Notes under the pieces: model-generated | Told to the model about the DNA's origin: nothing | The model's database searches: none | What the model saw: the letters and a program-made list of their open reading frames with translations, nothing else | Part shown: positions 10,862-27,826 of the stretch, one piece after another | Layout of the letters: each line of letters begins with the position of its first letter | Numbering within the stretch: position 1 is the first letter of the stretch | Origin: Halichondria panicea | Lineage: Eukaryota; Porifera; Demospongiae; Suberitida; Halichondriidae | Direction: 5' to 3' | Length of the DNA stretch: 64,000 nucleotides | NCBI RefSeq assembly: GCF_963675165.1 | Contig: NC_087392.1 | Span: 2,681,001-2,745,000, forward strand | Translations under genes and position numbers: made by a program

Positions 10862-11075
10862 ATCGTATCTAAAAAAATGAATAGATCTAGTACTTGAGGT
10901 TACCCAATAAAATGAATGGAAATACTTACCACTCTGGATATAGCAGTATAGTAGTAGATCTAGATCTAGAGCAAAAGTACAGTTGAGTTTTGGGTCAGAA
11001 GCGAGGGGTCAGAGTACGTGGCATGTGCAGGACAAAATTAATCAACCGACCCTGTTCCAGGTATAGCTGAAGAAA
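10862..11075. promoter_or_regulatory. Divergent promoter region of the HSP70-kinase and CDK5RAP1 genes
   Basis: The two start codons face away from each other with 214 bp between them, so the region must hold both core promoters. On the - strand a GTAAGT donor (10924-10929) and a TTTTTTAG acceptor (10869-10870) define a 61-nt intron in the HSP70-kinase 5' UTR. That pushes the usable promoter space to about 10930-11075. No TATA box is evident. Confidence 0.6.
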
Positions 11076-14000
11076 ATGCTGAAGATATTGAGGAGTTCAC
11101 ATAATGACCTTCGCATAGCCACTGGACTCTTGAGGAAATATACAAAATGTGCTTACTCTACTGGTGCTGTAAAGAGCCTGAAAGATGGTCCTGGTCTGAA
11201 AGAGTTCATCACAAGCAGTAATATCCATGATATTGAGACTTTGGGTGCTGGGGATGATGACCCTGTACCTTATCTCAGCAGTACTGATACAGATGGAGGG
11301 GGTCGGAAAGGTTTGTTTTTCCAGATCGCAGTTTGCCATTTATCTTTGTTTGGTACAGTGTATTTTGAGACGTATGGTTGTCAGATGAATGTTAATGACA
11401 CAGAAGTTGCCTGGTCCATTCTCGAGAATGTGGGCTACATCAAAACATCAGATCCAAACTCAGTGAGTACCGATCACTTCTCACCAAGCAAGTCCATTAA
11501 GTTAACGGTGCATGAAGGCTAGCTGATGGTGCTACCCTTGAATATTCGACGGCACTAGCACTCTGCTCTACTGCAGGATAGTTGGTGCACAGCTAGCTAG
11601 TGCACTTTACTCTAAACCCTAACCCCTCCCCTCCTGATGCAGGCGGATGTCATTCTAGCAGTTACATGTGCAGTGAGAGATAATGCTGAACAGAAGGTGT
11701 GGTCTAGACTGGACTACTTTAGGAGCCTCAAGAGAAAGAGGTCAGGTGAACTAGCTCTAAAGGTGGGGGTGCTGGGATGTATGGCAGAGAGACTGAAAAC
11801 TAAGCTCCTAGAGACTGACAAAATGGTGGACCTTGTGGCAGGCCCTGGTATGTATAGCTTCTCCATTGTTTTGCTATTATTTTTTGAATAGATTCATACA
11901 GAGACTTACCCCGATTACTTTCCATCACTCAGTCAGGGCAATCCGCAGGTGAGCGCTTTGGGGACCAATCAATTCGAAGTGGGCTGTTGAATTGCTTTTG
12001 TTCTATTATTTAGTGAATGTGCTACTTTCACTGGATGAGACTTATGCTGACATAATGCCAGTCAGAATAAACTCTGAGACTCCATCAGCATTTGTGTGAG
12101 CTCCCACCAGTACTACATGTATCTCACTCATAATGCATATTGCTGACGGTGTCTCTATATCGTCTCATTGCTTCCTCCATGCAGCTCAATAATGAGGGGC
12201 TGTGACAACATGTGCAGTTTTTGCATCGTTCCATTCACCCGCGGCAGAGAGCGAAGCAGGGACATTAACACCATCGTCAGAGAGGTCAAGGCTCTCTCAG
12301 AACAGGTGCTGTTGGGTCCAAAAAACTAAACTTTCACTTTGTACGAAGGATATAGGGTACCGTATTTTTGTTGGTGCAAATTTTCGTATGAACTGCCCAA
12401 TTAAATTTCAAATATTCGTATAGCTCAGGATAGTGACGTTGAACCTATTGCGGTAGAATAATTGTTTTTATTTTCCTATAATGCTCTACAATACGAAATT
12501 CCACCATACGAAAATAACCCGCTATACGGTATTTTAGCGTCGTGATGACAACCTATCTTTGTGTGTAGGGGGTGAAGGAGGTGACTCTCTTGGGTCAGAA
12601 CGTGAACAGCTATCGAGACCTCTCTCCCAGCTCCCTCCCGCACGCCTACTCAGACTCCACCCTCCTCAGTCGAGGATTCTCAACCATATACAAGGATAAG
12701 GAGGGTGGTCGGAGGTTTGCCGAGCTGCTCCATCAGGTCTCACTGGTGAGTACAGTTGGACAGCAAATACCCAGAAACATGAAAATGAATTGGTTTACTT
12801 CCGGTATTGAAACCTCTCTACTATAGGGGTGTGGTCGTTTGAACCTCTACCCTCGAAAATAAAATCCTCGAATTTTTAGTTTGGGAAAAAATGTAGTGCC
12901 TCGAAAATAACCCGCTATACGGTAGCTGTATACCGCGGCGCCTATAGGACATAAGAAATCGTATTGGATTATTATATTTTGTGCTTTGTCGTAGGTTGAC
13001 CCGGAGATGAGAGTCAGGTTTACTTCCCCTCACCCCAAAGATTTCCCTGACGAGGTACAAAACTTTTAGTCTCCAACACATTTGCAATACACAGTGACAC
13101 GTACTCGTGCACTAAATCTTCAGTATTAAATCGTGATCTTCTTTCTCGTGTGCAGCTTCTCTACCTTATCAGAGAGCAGCCCAACATCTGCAAACATATC
13201 CACATGCCTGCTCAGAGTGGAAGCACGGCTGTTTTGGAGCGCATGCGTAGGGGTTATTCCAGGGAAAAGTACCTCGACCTTGTACAGAATATCAGAGCCA
13301 TAATACCAGGTAATTCATAGGAAGCAGGAGAGCCTGTATGTCTTATTGTGGCAATAAACTAAGACCAATTTTAGAGTGATTTTGTTCGCTTGATCTTGAA
13401 TGAGCAACTGGAGTACAGTGGATGAATATTCCCACTGGTGGGTTTATGAGACCTCCCTTTCTATGATTATGCAGATGTGACCTTGTCTAGTGACTTCATG
13501 ACTGGGTTCTGTGGTGAGACAGAGGAGGACCACAGAGACACACTTACTCTCATGGAAGCTGTCCAGTACGACATGGCTTACATGTTTGCCTACAGCATGA
13601 GAAAGGTTTTGGGTCACTGTTGGTGACATAGTATTATTGTACAGAGTATTAGAGAGTAAGATAGTGCATAATGTACCCACCTTTCACGGGTGTCTCTATT
13701 CACTGGACTACTGGACTGGAATATGACCTCAAATAAATTGCTCCTGAAGTACTTGCTGCTTGTGAAAAATTCATGGCATTCCTCATTTATCTCATCTGCC
13801 AGTTCTACTAAAATTAGTAAAAGTTACTATGGGGGAGTCACTGAATTCCAATGGAGACAACGTAGCCAGATTTTACATTTTCAAATTTCTGTTCATGCTG
13901 TGAACTAACATAATTCACTGTAATACTGAGAACTATCTATATATAAGCGTGATTAATTCCAGTAGTGCCTTTGCTCCACAGTTACGTGTGCAATAGGCTG

Positions 14001-15304
14001 TTTAGGATACTTGCCTTGCATCCAATACACACCCTGATGTATACCACTGATTAAATGTAGGGAAGTGGGAAGTGCGGTCTGGGATCGAGGCTAGTAGTGC
14101 TTTTGCTCCACAGTTACGTGCATGTGTATATCTTATGCTACAACATTCATTTAATCAGTGGTATACATCAGGGTGTGTATCGGATGCAAGGCAAGTATCC
14201 TAAACAGGCTATTGCATTCAGCATGACTAAAGAATAAAGTATGACGAGAATTTACAGTATGCTGGAAATTCCAAGGGATTTGGAAGGTATATCTTTTCCG
14301 CAATTGATCTGTATAGTTATCCCTCCTGATATGAAAGTAACTGTTGAGATGTGCATTTAAACTTGACTTCCCTAGCTAGTCTATTAAAAGTATATAGGCA
14401 TTTACTGTCTGTTTATAGTAGAAATCAGCTAAAATGAGGGTTATAGATATTTGTCGGTGAGTGTTAAAATTGGCATGCAGATATATAAGCAGACATAGAA
14501 TTTTGCAGAAGCACAGCAGCAGGTATACTTCAGGAGCATGAAAAATTATTCGAAGAGCAATTCTAACCGGTCGTTCCAGTAGCGGTCCAGTGAATAGATT
14601 TGTCGCTCAAACTCAACACATATAAGCATTTTCCTGGCCATCCAGAAAACCCATGCTTACCACCGGATGACAGATGATGTTCCTGAGGAAGTTAAAAAGG
14701 CTCGGCTGCAGGAGCTTATCACAACATTCCACTCCATTGCAGCTGTTCGTAACCAACGCTTTATTGGCAGCGAGCAACTTGTCCTTGTGGAGAAGGTAAA
14801 CTTACACAGTATCCATACACACTAGCTTTACAGAAGCGAACATTGAATTTATCCATGCAGTTATCATAACAATGTCATTGATCGAGTCAATATTATACAA
14901 CAATTTTTTTGCAGACTAGTAAGCGTTCTAGTACAGATTTCGCTGGTCGAATAGATGGCAACATTAAAGTTGTGTTCCCTATCAAGGATGTACCATGCCA
15001 CATGGCATCGCATGACTCTCACACAAGACAGGTGAAAATAAAACCTGGTGACTACGTCCATGTAAAGGTAATGTCCTTAATTTCGTATGTCTTTTTTGTA
15101 TTCTCCTGTCTGACAAACACATTCCTAATTCAATTACCTCTATACCCATTCAGATACGATAAATTTATACCCACACACTCGTCACCACCACCCCCTCCAC
15201 CCCACACACACACACACGTTGTATAGATCAACAGTGCCACGTCGCTGTCATTGAGGGGAATTCCCATTGCCTGTACCAACCTACAGTTCTACAACCAAAC
15301 ATAG
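11076..15304 (+). CDS. CDK5RAP1: CDK5RAP1, mitochondrial tRNA methylthiotransferase (radical SAM)
   Basis: Thirteen exons: 11076-11310, 11359-11462, 11643-11847, 11892-11948, 12014-12095, 12185-12305, 12569-12745, 12995-13054, 13156-13309, 13475-13605, 14646-14795, 14915-15067 and 15227-15304. All phases join, giving 568 residues. The N-terminal MTTase domain carries [10 protein letters not shown] and GCMAER. The radical SAM cluster motif CDNMCSFC is in exon 6, followed by [16 protein letters not shown] and [21 protein letters not shown]-like C-terminus (GDYVHVK) ends the protein. The first 20 residues are basic and amphipathic, consistent with mitochondrial import. The enzyme adds a methylthio group to i6A37 of mitochondrial tRNAs using two iron-sulfur clusters and SAM. 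Intron 1 is only 48 nt, a multiple of three and free of stops, so it could be read through. The long intron 10 carries an inverted repeat. Confidence 0.94.
12358..12531. repeat. Small TIR element in CDK5RAP1 intron 6 (TACCGTA-ended)
   Basis: The left end reads TACCGTATTTTTGTT and the right end CGAAAATAACCCGCTATACGGTA. The outer 8-9 bp are inverted copies, flanked by TA. The element is short and has no coding capacity, and it lies wholly inside an intron. Confidence 0.65.
12793..12924. repeat. Small repeat element in CDK5RAP1 intron 7
   Basis: The right end, CGAAAATAACCCGCTATACGGTA, is nearly identical to that of the element at 12358-12531. The left part (ACTTCCGGTATTG followed by CTCT...TAGGGGTGTGGTC) recurs near 62361-62405, so it is a dispersed repeat. 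Confidence 0.6.
13991..14214. repeat. Inverted-repeat element in CDK5RAP1 intron 10
   Basis: Two arms of about 67 bp, 13991-14057 and 14148-14214, are near-perfect reverse complements (the outer end reads CAATAGGCTGTTTAGGATAC). The 90-bp loop contains a GGGATCGAGGCTAGT segment found in other elements of the window. It also contains a second copy of TTTGCTCCACAGTTACGTG, which lies just outside the left arm. Confidence 0.8.
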
Positions 15305-15505
15305 TAACGTTAACTCATTTCTGAATGTGTTGTGTTTATACATGTATAATATCATTCTGAAGTTGTTAACTCAATGAAATACCTACTACAATCATCTTAT
15401 AATCAATCTTCCCTAATTCCAAGCACTATAATTATAGACAAACGTTTTATAACACGAAATACAAATTTTGCCTTACACTAATATGTCATGACAATAGTCA
15501 ACAAA

Positions 15506-16120
15506 ACCGTCAATAGAAGTATCCTACAAATCCAAGTAGCAGCACGTCCTTTGTCATCCAGATAATTTGCTTAAAAATTCCAGCACTTGACTCGCTGGCG
15601 TCTACATGACTGCTGAACTCCAGAACTTGTTTTCCAAACACCAGAATGTGCAAAGATGAGATCCAGCGCACTGCTTGCCACTGCTCCATCAGTGCAATCA
15701 GGTCACCAAGGTCAGGGGACTGCCAGCGCAATGGAAGCGCTGCTTGAGGAACTGATTGTTAACTGTATAGATAATTGTCAACAATGGCTGATTTAAAAAT
15801 CAGCTGAAGAGCAGTGAAGTTTTTTGTGGTGGAATGGGTAGTCTACCTACACAAGAAAGCACTTCTCTTTTAACCAATCAATAATACCCCTGACAGTACG
15901 TGTTAATTGGTGGCTCCAGGCGGTCCGTGCATAGATAGTAATTTACAGTACCGGTATCTATATGGTCCATATATAGGCATGTAAAACTAGCGATGCAAAT
16001 ACCGCGAATATCGGTACACATCTCTACAACGAGAAATGCTCTGCAGGAATAATTTAGTTCAATGGCTATATAACTACATGGATACTCCAATCCTCTCATT
16101 GAGAGTGACACTGGATCTTA
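15506..16120 (-). pseudogene. Decayed duplicate of the 3' end of the SLC36-like transporter
   Basis: The - strand at about 15506-15762 repeats the last exon of the intact transporter at 17112-17428: SPDLGDLIALM, WMTKDVLLLGF and GYFY match LPDLSDLIALI, WMTKDVLIMLL and GYFKD. The stretch 15850-16110 repeats the previous exons (CRAFLV, LEPPIN and a SVTLNERIG-like segment). Frames are shifted and the membrane segments are incomplete, so this is a partial tandem duplicate about 1.5 kb downstream of the working gene. Confidence 0.8.
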
Positions 16121-16441
16121 TTATGTCTCTATATATACACAACAGAACCCATGCCTTGTCCCAATTAAAACGTAAAAGAAAAGTGCACTTCCCATACAAA
16201 TGGTGGAGATTTTTCATTTATTCTCCAGTGGTATATAGCACCTGCATGCATGCATTTAGTTATTAACACAGATTATTATGAATGTCTATCTCTCCTTCTA
16301 GTCTAAAGACCTTAATTAAGTTTCACATAACAATAAAAGCAACTTTTACTATTCCAACTCCTTTGAACATTTTCAAAAAAAAAAAGAGGGTCATTTCACT
16401 CCCTCAGTGATGTGACTGATGTCAGCTGTCACATGCAGGTA

Positions 16442-16611
16442 TACAGTGGACTCCTCTATAACGGACACCTTTGGGGAACAATGTTTTGGCCTTTAACAGA
16501 GGTGGTCTTTGTTGAGAGGTTGTTTTGTACACAAACTGTTCATTAGGGACCTGGCCGTTATATAGCAGCTGGCCTTTATTCGGGGTGGTTGTTAACAGAG
16601 GTTCCACTGTA
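16442..16611. repeat. Small TIR element beginning TACAGTGGA
   Basis: Ends are TACAGTGGACTCCTCTATAA and AACAGAGGTTCCACTGTA, inverted over about 14 bp with a few mismatches. A related end (TACAGTGGAACCTCGATTAT) is present at about 40495, and a diverged one (TACAGTAGAACCTCGCTAAT) at about 29933. Confidence 0.6.
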
Positions 16612-17111
16612 ATATGGCCAACCAGGTCACTGCATGTGTTCTACGAAAGGTTAGCCTAACAAAATCTACAGCTAGAACACTGTCCTGGGAGCCAAATCAT
16701 CTTCTCTCTCTCTCACGCTCAGGTATTCAATGCATCCAAGGATCCCGCTCCAGTTGTACACAGAACCACCCTTCAATGGTCCTGGCCAACTCAGAACTAT
16801 TAAAACTTCTGCGAATGAACATTCAGTTTTACATGTTTCGCCTTCTGTTTTTTCACATTAATATGTAAGCTTAGCTTTAATTTGTATAATTATATACACA
16901 TATACATTTGATTCTTTTCTAGTCAGAAAAAAAAAGAGAAGCTATGAGGGTGTTGAATACATGTGTGACAATACAGTTTTATTATACACGATATAACAAT
17001 AATTTATTCTACTCTGTTTATACACCAACAGTAAATTTCGGGTAGGGGGGGGGGGGGGGTAAATTGCAGTTCTCAACTGTATCAGAATTAATAACAAACG
17101 TTCAGTCTGGT

Positions 17112-22147
<5,036 letters not shown>

Positions 22148-22675
22148 GTCAGCTTTTTAGGAAAAAAAGCATGCTACATTAACAACACCTAAAAGTAAGA
22201 TTACTAACCTTAATCCAGCATTAACCGTATGGTTATACATTGTATAACCCCACCCCAATACAAGTGCAAAGTCTAAAGTATTGAAAATTTAGCCATTTAG
22301 AATAGAAAAAAGTGGCCTGGAATCAAGGATCCAGGCTATGTATGTATATATGTGTTACGTTGTGAAAATGATACTATCTTAGCCTGCGCCTCGAGGGCTT
22401 GCATCTACAACTAGAATGTACGTCCTACTAAGCCCACTCCAACAGTAGAGTGGGCTTCTTGTGCCAACACTAACAATATTTTGACTGCTATTGTTTTAGG
22501 AAAAAGCTGGCAACCATTAATAATGATAATCATATATAAATTATATAAATGTATTTATCACTCACCTTATTATTCATGAAGAGGTTCAAAACTGTCAGAG
22601 GTTCAACGTATCTGTCTTCTCAACATCAAACTGCACTGATCTGGTTGACTAGCGGCGGCCAAGGGGGTAGATCTC
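22148..22675. other. 5' flank of the transporter gene
   Basis: This stretch holds the presumed 5' UTR and promoter of the SLC36-like gene. No coding exon is recognisable and no clear core promoter motif stands out. Confidence 0.4.
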
Positions 22676-23074
22676 TACCGTATATCTTCTAATTTATCGG
22701 ACACTTCTAATTACCCGGACACTCTTTTGGGCAATTTTCGTTGTTCTAATACAACGGACACTCCAGTACTTTAATATTACATTTGTTCTAAATATCCGGA
22801 CAATACCTTGAAAAGTTGAGTTACCATTCATAGACGGCAAGTAAGACTTGGAGTGCTGCAGTTAGATAGCTTTGAGTAGCTAGTTTTAGATAGTTAGTGC
22901 AACTATTCAGTCGTACCTTGTTCTATTAAACTTAGCTAGCTCGCATGCAGCTGCTTGCTTGTTCTAATTATTCCGGACACTTCGCATGCTCTATAAAAAT
23001 CTGTTCCAATTATACCCGGACAATTTCCAAAATAATTATTTTTTGCTGTCTGATAAATTAGAAGATATACGGTA
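22676..23074. repeat. 399-bp non-autonomous TIR element, copy 1
   Basis: Starts TACCGTATATCTTCTAATTT and ends with its inverse, AAATTAGAAGATATACGGTA. The TIR is about 28 bp and the outermost TA may be the target duplication. The interior repeats short TCCGGACA and CGGACACT words, giving it a subterminal-repeat look, and has no coding frame. A nearly identical copy is at 30024-30418, and fragments are at 24942-25055 and 28822-28983. Confidence 0.88.
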
Positions 23075-23204
23075 TATACTCAACACCATGTACCAACACG
23101 GTCATCATTGTGTCATTGTCACATGATATCCGTCTTTATCTTTATTTGAGTCGCTGGGCGCGGCATGGCACACAGAAGCTACTCCTTGCCTAGCCTCGAT
23201 CCCA

Positions 23205-23274
23205 GGCCGAGTTTTCGCTTTTATAACGGTTAGGCAACCGTTTGCCTAACCGTTATAAAAGCGAAAACTCGGCC
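23205..23274. repeat. Perfect 33-bp palindrome with 4-nt loop
   Basis: The arms 23205-23237 and 23242-23274 are exact reverse complements (starting GGCCGAGTTTTCGCTTTTAT), separated by CCGT. The flank carries TAGCCTCGATCCCAGG, a segment shared with repeats near 14080, 31580 and 58352. It could form a very stable hairpin or cruciform. Confidence 0.92.
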
Positions 23275-24082
23275 CTTGCCTTCCGGAAATGTGAACACAA
23301 AATGCCGACGGTATGGCTTCTTATCCATGTGCTTGCGCATGCGCACTGAGGCATAATGAACACGACAGCTGGAAACTGACTGCAATAGCCAGAAAACAGA
23401 AAACAGAACGTTTCCCACATGCACTCAAAGTAAGTCAGTAATATAAAAGGGGCTGGCCGGGTACGTGACTATCAATGACTCGTCCTAAAGGAATGTTTGG
23501 AATGTAGTTTAGTCACTGTCTTTTTGGTATGCATAAATACAGTAGCTACCATACCTATACCATGATCACCAAACCCCAACGCAGGAAATTGCACTGAACC
23601 TCTTCCACAAAATTCAGTACGCAATGAAGACAAGTTGTTGATAGTTGAGTCACCGGCCAGTCCCTTTTCCCAAAAAAGAGGGTGTGGTTTCCAGTCTATA
23701 ATTTAGCATAGGTCTAAATCATACACGCACAGTAAACTTAGTTGAGCGTGGCCCGACCGTCCATAGGATCTAGGACGGGAGGTCGGGTTGCAAGCTTATC
23801 TTGGATTTGTTCTGCTGCATTATGTAACACTGCTATGAATATTATTATTCTCAAGTGGGTGTTAACTGACTTGATGACGTGGCTAAACCATAGCGTAGTG
23901 ATGTGATGTACTGCATATAGTTCGCATCTAACAGAATATCGGGCCACGCCCAACTACAGTAGACTCTCGCTATAGACCTTTTTCACTTCAACGTGTGGAG
24001 GAATGTTAACGAGCTTAAAATTAGTAGGTCAGTCAGGTTACACCCAAAGGAGGATAGTCAGGGTCAAAAGTTCTCTGCTTTT

Positions 24083-24205
24083 GGAGGACATTTTAATTGC
24101 ATTCCGATCATCCAATTTTCCTTTAGTACCTCCAAACCTTGTAATTCACTGTGGTTGAAGGTGACAAAGAAAGAGTAGACGATCAGAATGCAATTAAAGT
24201 CCTCC
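24083..24205. repeat. Inverted repeat, arms of about 25 bp
   Basis: GGAGGACATTTTAATTGCAT at the left is inverted as ATGCAATTAAAGTCCTCC at the right, with about 70 bp between the arms. There is no coding content. Confidence 0.7.
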
Positions 24206-24240
24206 GGAAGTATATTTTAATTAAGAACTTTGACTAAGAC

Positions 24241-24763
24241 TACCGTAGAAACTGAATTATAAGCGCATGCGCTTTTAGGGTCAATAGCAGAGCTCTATAC
24301 GCTTATATTCGAGAATGCGCCTATAATGCAGTCATTTCGAGCCCCACCCAGCAACCGGATGTCTCTGTGATGAGAGCTGGCTAGAAAGTGAGCAAGCAAG
24401 GCAAGCAGGCAACCCTAACTGGATCTATATCATACTAGTTCATTTTACAGTTCATTTACATCATAAACATTCATATTGACCAGGAACTTGGAATAAAAGG
24501 ACCTCATCCATGTCTCACATTCTCTCAGCATGATCAGACAAGGTAACAGCATGCCCTGAGACTCCTTACAGATGGATATCACCAGCTATATAGCTACCAT
24601 GCACTGTACAAGCTAACTAGCTCATAGATACAAAATTAGCTGAATCAATTCTAAAATTTCACTAATAACCTTCGCATAATTGGAAAGCGCTTCAATTCGA
24701 GTATACTTAAAATAAAGATACGCTTATAGTCGAGTAAGCGCTAATAATCCAGTTTCTACGGTA
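24241..24763. repeat. 523-bp TIR element (TACCGTAGAAACTG-ended)
   Basis: The left end, TACCGTAGAAACTGAATTAT, is inverted at the right end (AATAATCCAGTTTCTACGGTA). The subterminal AAGCGC/GCGCTT blocks and GCTTATA...TCGAG segments are also mirrored. The interior is not coding. Confidence 0.75.
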
Positions 24764-24941
24764 TCCTCCTCTGGGTTACACCCAACATAGAACTTAGCTA
24801 GAATGAGCATAGCATAACTACATAATGAGCGAGTGCTTGTAAATTATTGACCCCGTAAAAAAAGACATCAACCGTGCACATTCAGGTGCTAGGATTTAGG
24901 AAAAAAAGATGATGCTTATTTCGGAAATAATATTTTAGTGG

Positions 24942-25055
24942 TACCGTAATTTATCGGACACTTCTAATTAGCCCGAACACTTTTCTGGGAAATTTTCGTT
25001 GTTCTAATACAACGGACACTCCGGTGCTTTAAATATTCCGACAATACCTTGATCA
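24942..25055. repeat. 5' fragment of the 399-bp TIR element family
   Basis: Matches the first part of the element at 22676-23074 (TACCGTAATTTATCGGACAC, then TTGTTCTAATACAACGGACA) and breaks off before the middle. Confidence 0.75.
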
Positions 25056-25272
25056 GTATTCCAAACAACGTAAGATTTGCCTGACAGTCCTGAGCGTCTG
25101 GCAGCATTTGCAGCCCAAGGTGTGATTTCTATAACTAAAGTTAGATCAGTTTGCCATAAATACTGCAATTTGATTGGCTAAATGAAGTGTTCTATCCAAC
25201 TTAGAAAATCATGTAGCAAAGATTAGATAAGAACATTCAAATCTGATTGGCTAAATACTCATGGTTGCAATG

Positions 25273-25407
25273 CTTAGACACTGTTTAGGAAGTTTCCACA
25301 TGATTTAGAAGTCCTCAGGGCTAGTAGAACCCTCACTGCGTTCGGGATAGTAGAACCAGCCCTTTGGGCTTCTATATCATGTAGAAACTTCCTAAACAGT
25401 GTCTAAC
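25273..25407. repeat. Palindromic element, copy 2
   Basis: The left arm begins TTAGACACTGTTTAGGAAGT and the right arm is its inverse, ACTTCCTAAACAGTGTCTAA. The interior contains GAAGTCCTCAGGGCTAGTAG mirrored by AGCCCTTTGGGCTTCTA. It is the same family as 19639-19777. Confidence 0.85.
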
Positions 25408-26905
25408 TATTATTTAATTATGCATATTTCCCACCTGCTACACTTTTGCCATGTAGTCTAGTGGGGTTTAACTGTCATAAATTGGCACCTCAGGGCTACA
25501 AGGGAAAATGGCTCATAAATTGGCACCTCAAGCATAATTATGCAACAAAAATAAAATAATGGTGTTTTCGATGAATGAAATATCTTGCATGAGAAACAAA
25601 ATGTCATAAATGAAAACATGTAGTCGTGTGTAGTCTGTAGACTAGTTCATGAAAAATTCTGCTGTGTTCTTGCAGAAGGAGCTGCTTTAGAGACACTCTG
25701 GGAGAAGGCTAGGGCTCAAGCTGAGCCTTGCTCACTAGCACTAGTACTGCACGCCACTGCACTAGGCCTGTTCAGTTTCTGTATTCAAAGAAAAAGAAGC
25801 CAGTTTCATAATAACATAGGAGTGGCTATTTTAAGCTTACCTTTGCTTGCCTACTAGCCTGGCATAGCCAAAGAAAGCTGGTCTAGACACTGTCTAGAGC
25901 TAGCTAGCTGTGTTGTTTTTTCTAGTAGGTACGTGGAGGGAGGGGCTGACTAATTGCACAGAGAGGGGGAGTGGCTCTGTACCGGTCGCTTGGAGGGAGG
26001 GGCTGGCTGCTCATATTCTGTCCAAGCTGCGCAAGGCTTTGAGTGTGGACAGGAGCCCTGGTGTGGACGAGCTCTCTTCTTCCTAGTTGTCTTCTTGTTT
26101 GAATAGTGTTGCTATGTGGTAGTCATGCATGCAAGCTTATATAGCTGGATGCATAGCAACCAGTCAGCCAATCAGATGAGACATATATCAGTTAATACAC
26201 AATGCCTCGGGGTTTATGACAGTAAACCCCTCTACACTGTACGTTAACTAATACATATATGCTGCACCTTGATATTTGGTCACATGTGCGAAACAAGTGC
26301 AAGATGAGAGCGAACAGTAATATGCAATACGTGTGCCATATGTGCGTGATATGTATGCAGACTGCATTAAATATATGCTGCATTTGTAATTTTGCATACA
26401 GTCTGCTTGTATGTGGCTGTGTACATTACAATGATATACGTACGCATGCCACATGCAAGCAATTCATTACATGTATGCATGCCACATGCGAGCAATTCTT
26501 TATAATTTTTATGTATGCATGCGAGCAATTCTTTTATGAAGCTTTCTCACCTTGAAAGGGAGCCATACGAGCTCCAAGAGTCCATGCAGACGTCAATTAG
26601 TTATCGTCCACAGCTATCTATTATCGGTCTCTATACATTTTATTACTTTCTATTATCGACTAGCTACAGCAAAGTGTGCCGTTACTCGGCAACAAGGCAA
26701 AACAGTGCAATTTAAAGCACACCATCATTCTCAGCAGGTCTGACAACCTTTTACCAAATAAACTTGAATATTTCTTATGTTTCATTTTTGTGCAACCAAG
26801 GTATATCTGAACGAGTACAATAAATATGACAACTGTACATAAATTATAGGCCGGGTATAGCACACTTATATACTAGTAACACCATAGTAGAAATGCATGC
26901 TGACT
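25408..26905. other. Gene-free stretch
   Basis: No coding exon is recognisable. Near 26240-26530 there are runs of purine/pyrimidine-alternating ATGCATGC, ACATGC and TATGCATG words, which look like decayed low-complexity repeats. Confidence 0.4.
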
Positions 26906-27190
26906 CTAGCGGAGAGGACAAAGTTTGTTGCCAATAGAACCGTCCGTATCGATGCAATCTTCATGGATCCGCCATCTCTCGCAACTACATTTTAGCCATT
27001 CTCTTCCAGTGCCACTATCTTCTTCAAATGATCCATAACACACACAGCAAAGGTTGAGTTTCATCCTTGTCAAGACGGGTTTTTTCCGAATTGATCGGTT
27101 TTCAGTTTCTGTGGCATGATTCCTCTCCTCTCCGCTGCTTTCTTTTGCTTCTCCTCTGCTATCCGTTGCCTCTCCTCTGCTTTCTTAAGG
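26906..27190 (-). pseudogene. C-terminal zinc-finger remnant of a DDE transposase
   Basis: On the - strand a Lys/Glu/Arg-rich helix (KKAEERQRIAEEKQKKAAER) is followed, after a frame change, by a Cys/His-rich module LLCVCYGSFEED...WLKCSC...IHEDCI...LCPL and a stop. This arrangement is seen at the C-terminus of pogo/Tigger-class transposases in marine invertebrates. The frame break and the lack of the catalytic DDE part mark it as a remnant. The class assignment is inference. Confidence 0.55.
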
Positions 27191-27826
27191 TGGGAAACGG
27201 ATGGTGGTGGTTAATTACTCGAACGTTTAAACCCCTTCTTTTCTTATTGGGCATCTCTTACAGTGGGACAGCTGCATTATTTTAGTACATAATATAGACT
27301 AATACAAATCAAGTGAAAAAAGCAAGCTACTGACGCCATTCAGTAAGTTTCTGGTTAATGCAAACGCTCAAACATTTTACCATCAACATAGCTGACTTAC
27401 TACTTACCTGGAAGTCGATGGCTCTTGATATGTGTATGCTTGAGTCGAGTATAGCTTCTTTGCAAAAGTACGGATTACCGTTACATTTCTCCGTATACTA
27501 GCCTAGTCGATAATTGATTGATGATTGGCCGATAATAGGTATAGGTCGATAATCAATGCCTTACGCTATATGCCACTTGTATGCACCATACAAGCAACTT
27601 CTTTAATTTGTCACCATGGAAACAACTCAATCAACAGAAGGTCACATGATAAAATGCACACACTACAAGCATGTAAGTTATTAATGTTTACAGAATATAT
27701 AATTATGTACAATAATGATTATGCCACCTATTTTTATATACTTGGCGAGTATAGCTACAGCCTAGTATAATTAACATGCATGCACTAGCTAACACTATTA
27801 AGTCACGTATATATTACTACAACTCC
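27191..27826. other. Gene-free stretch
   Basis: I see no coding exon, RNA gene or well-defined repeat here. Confidence 0.35.
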
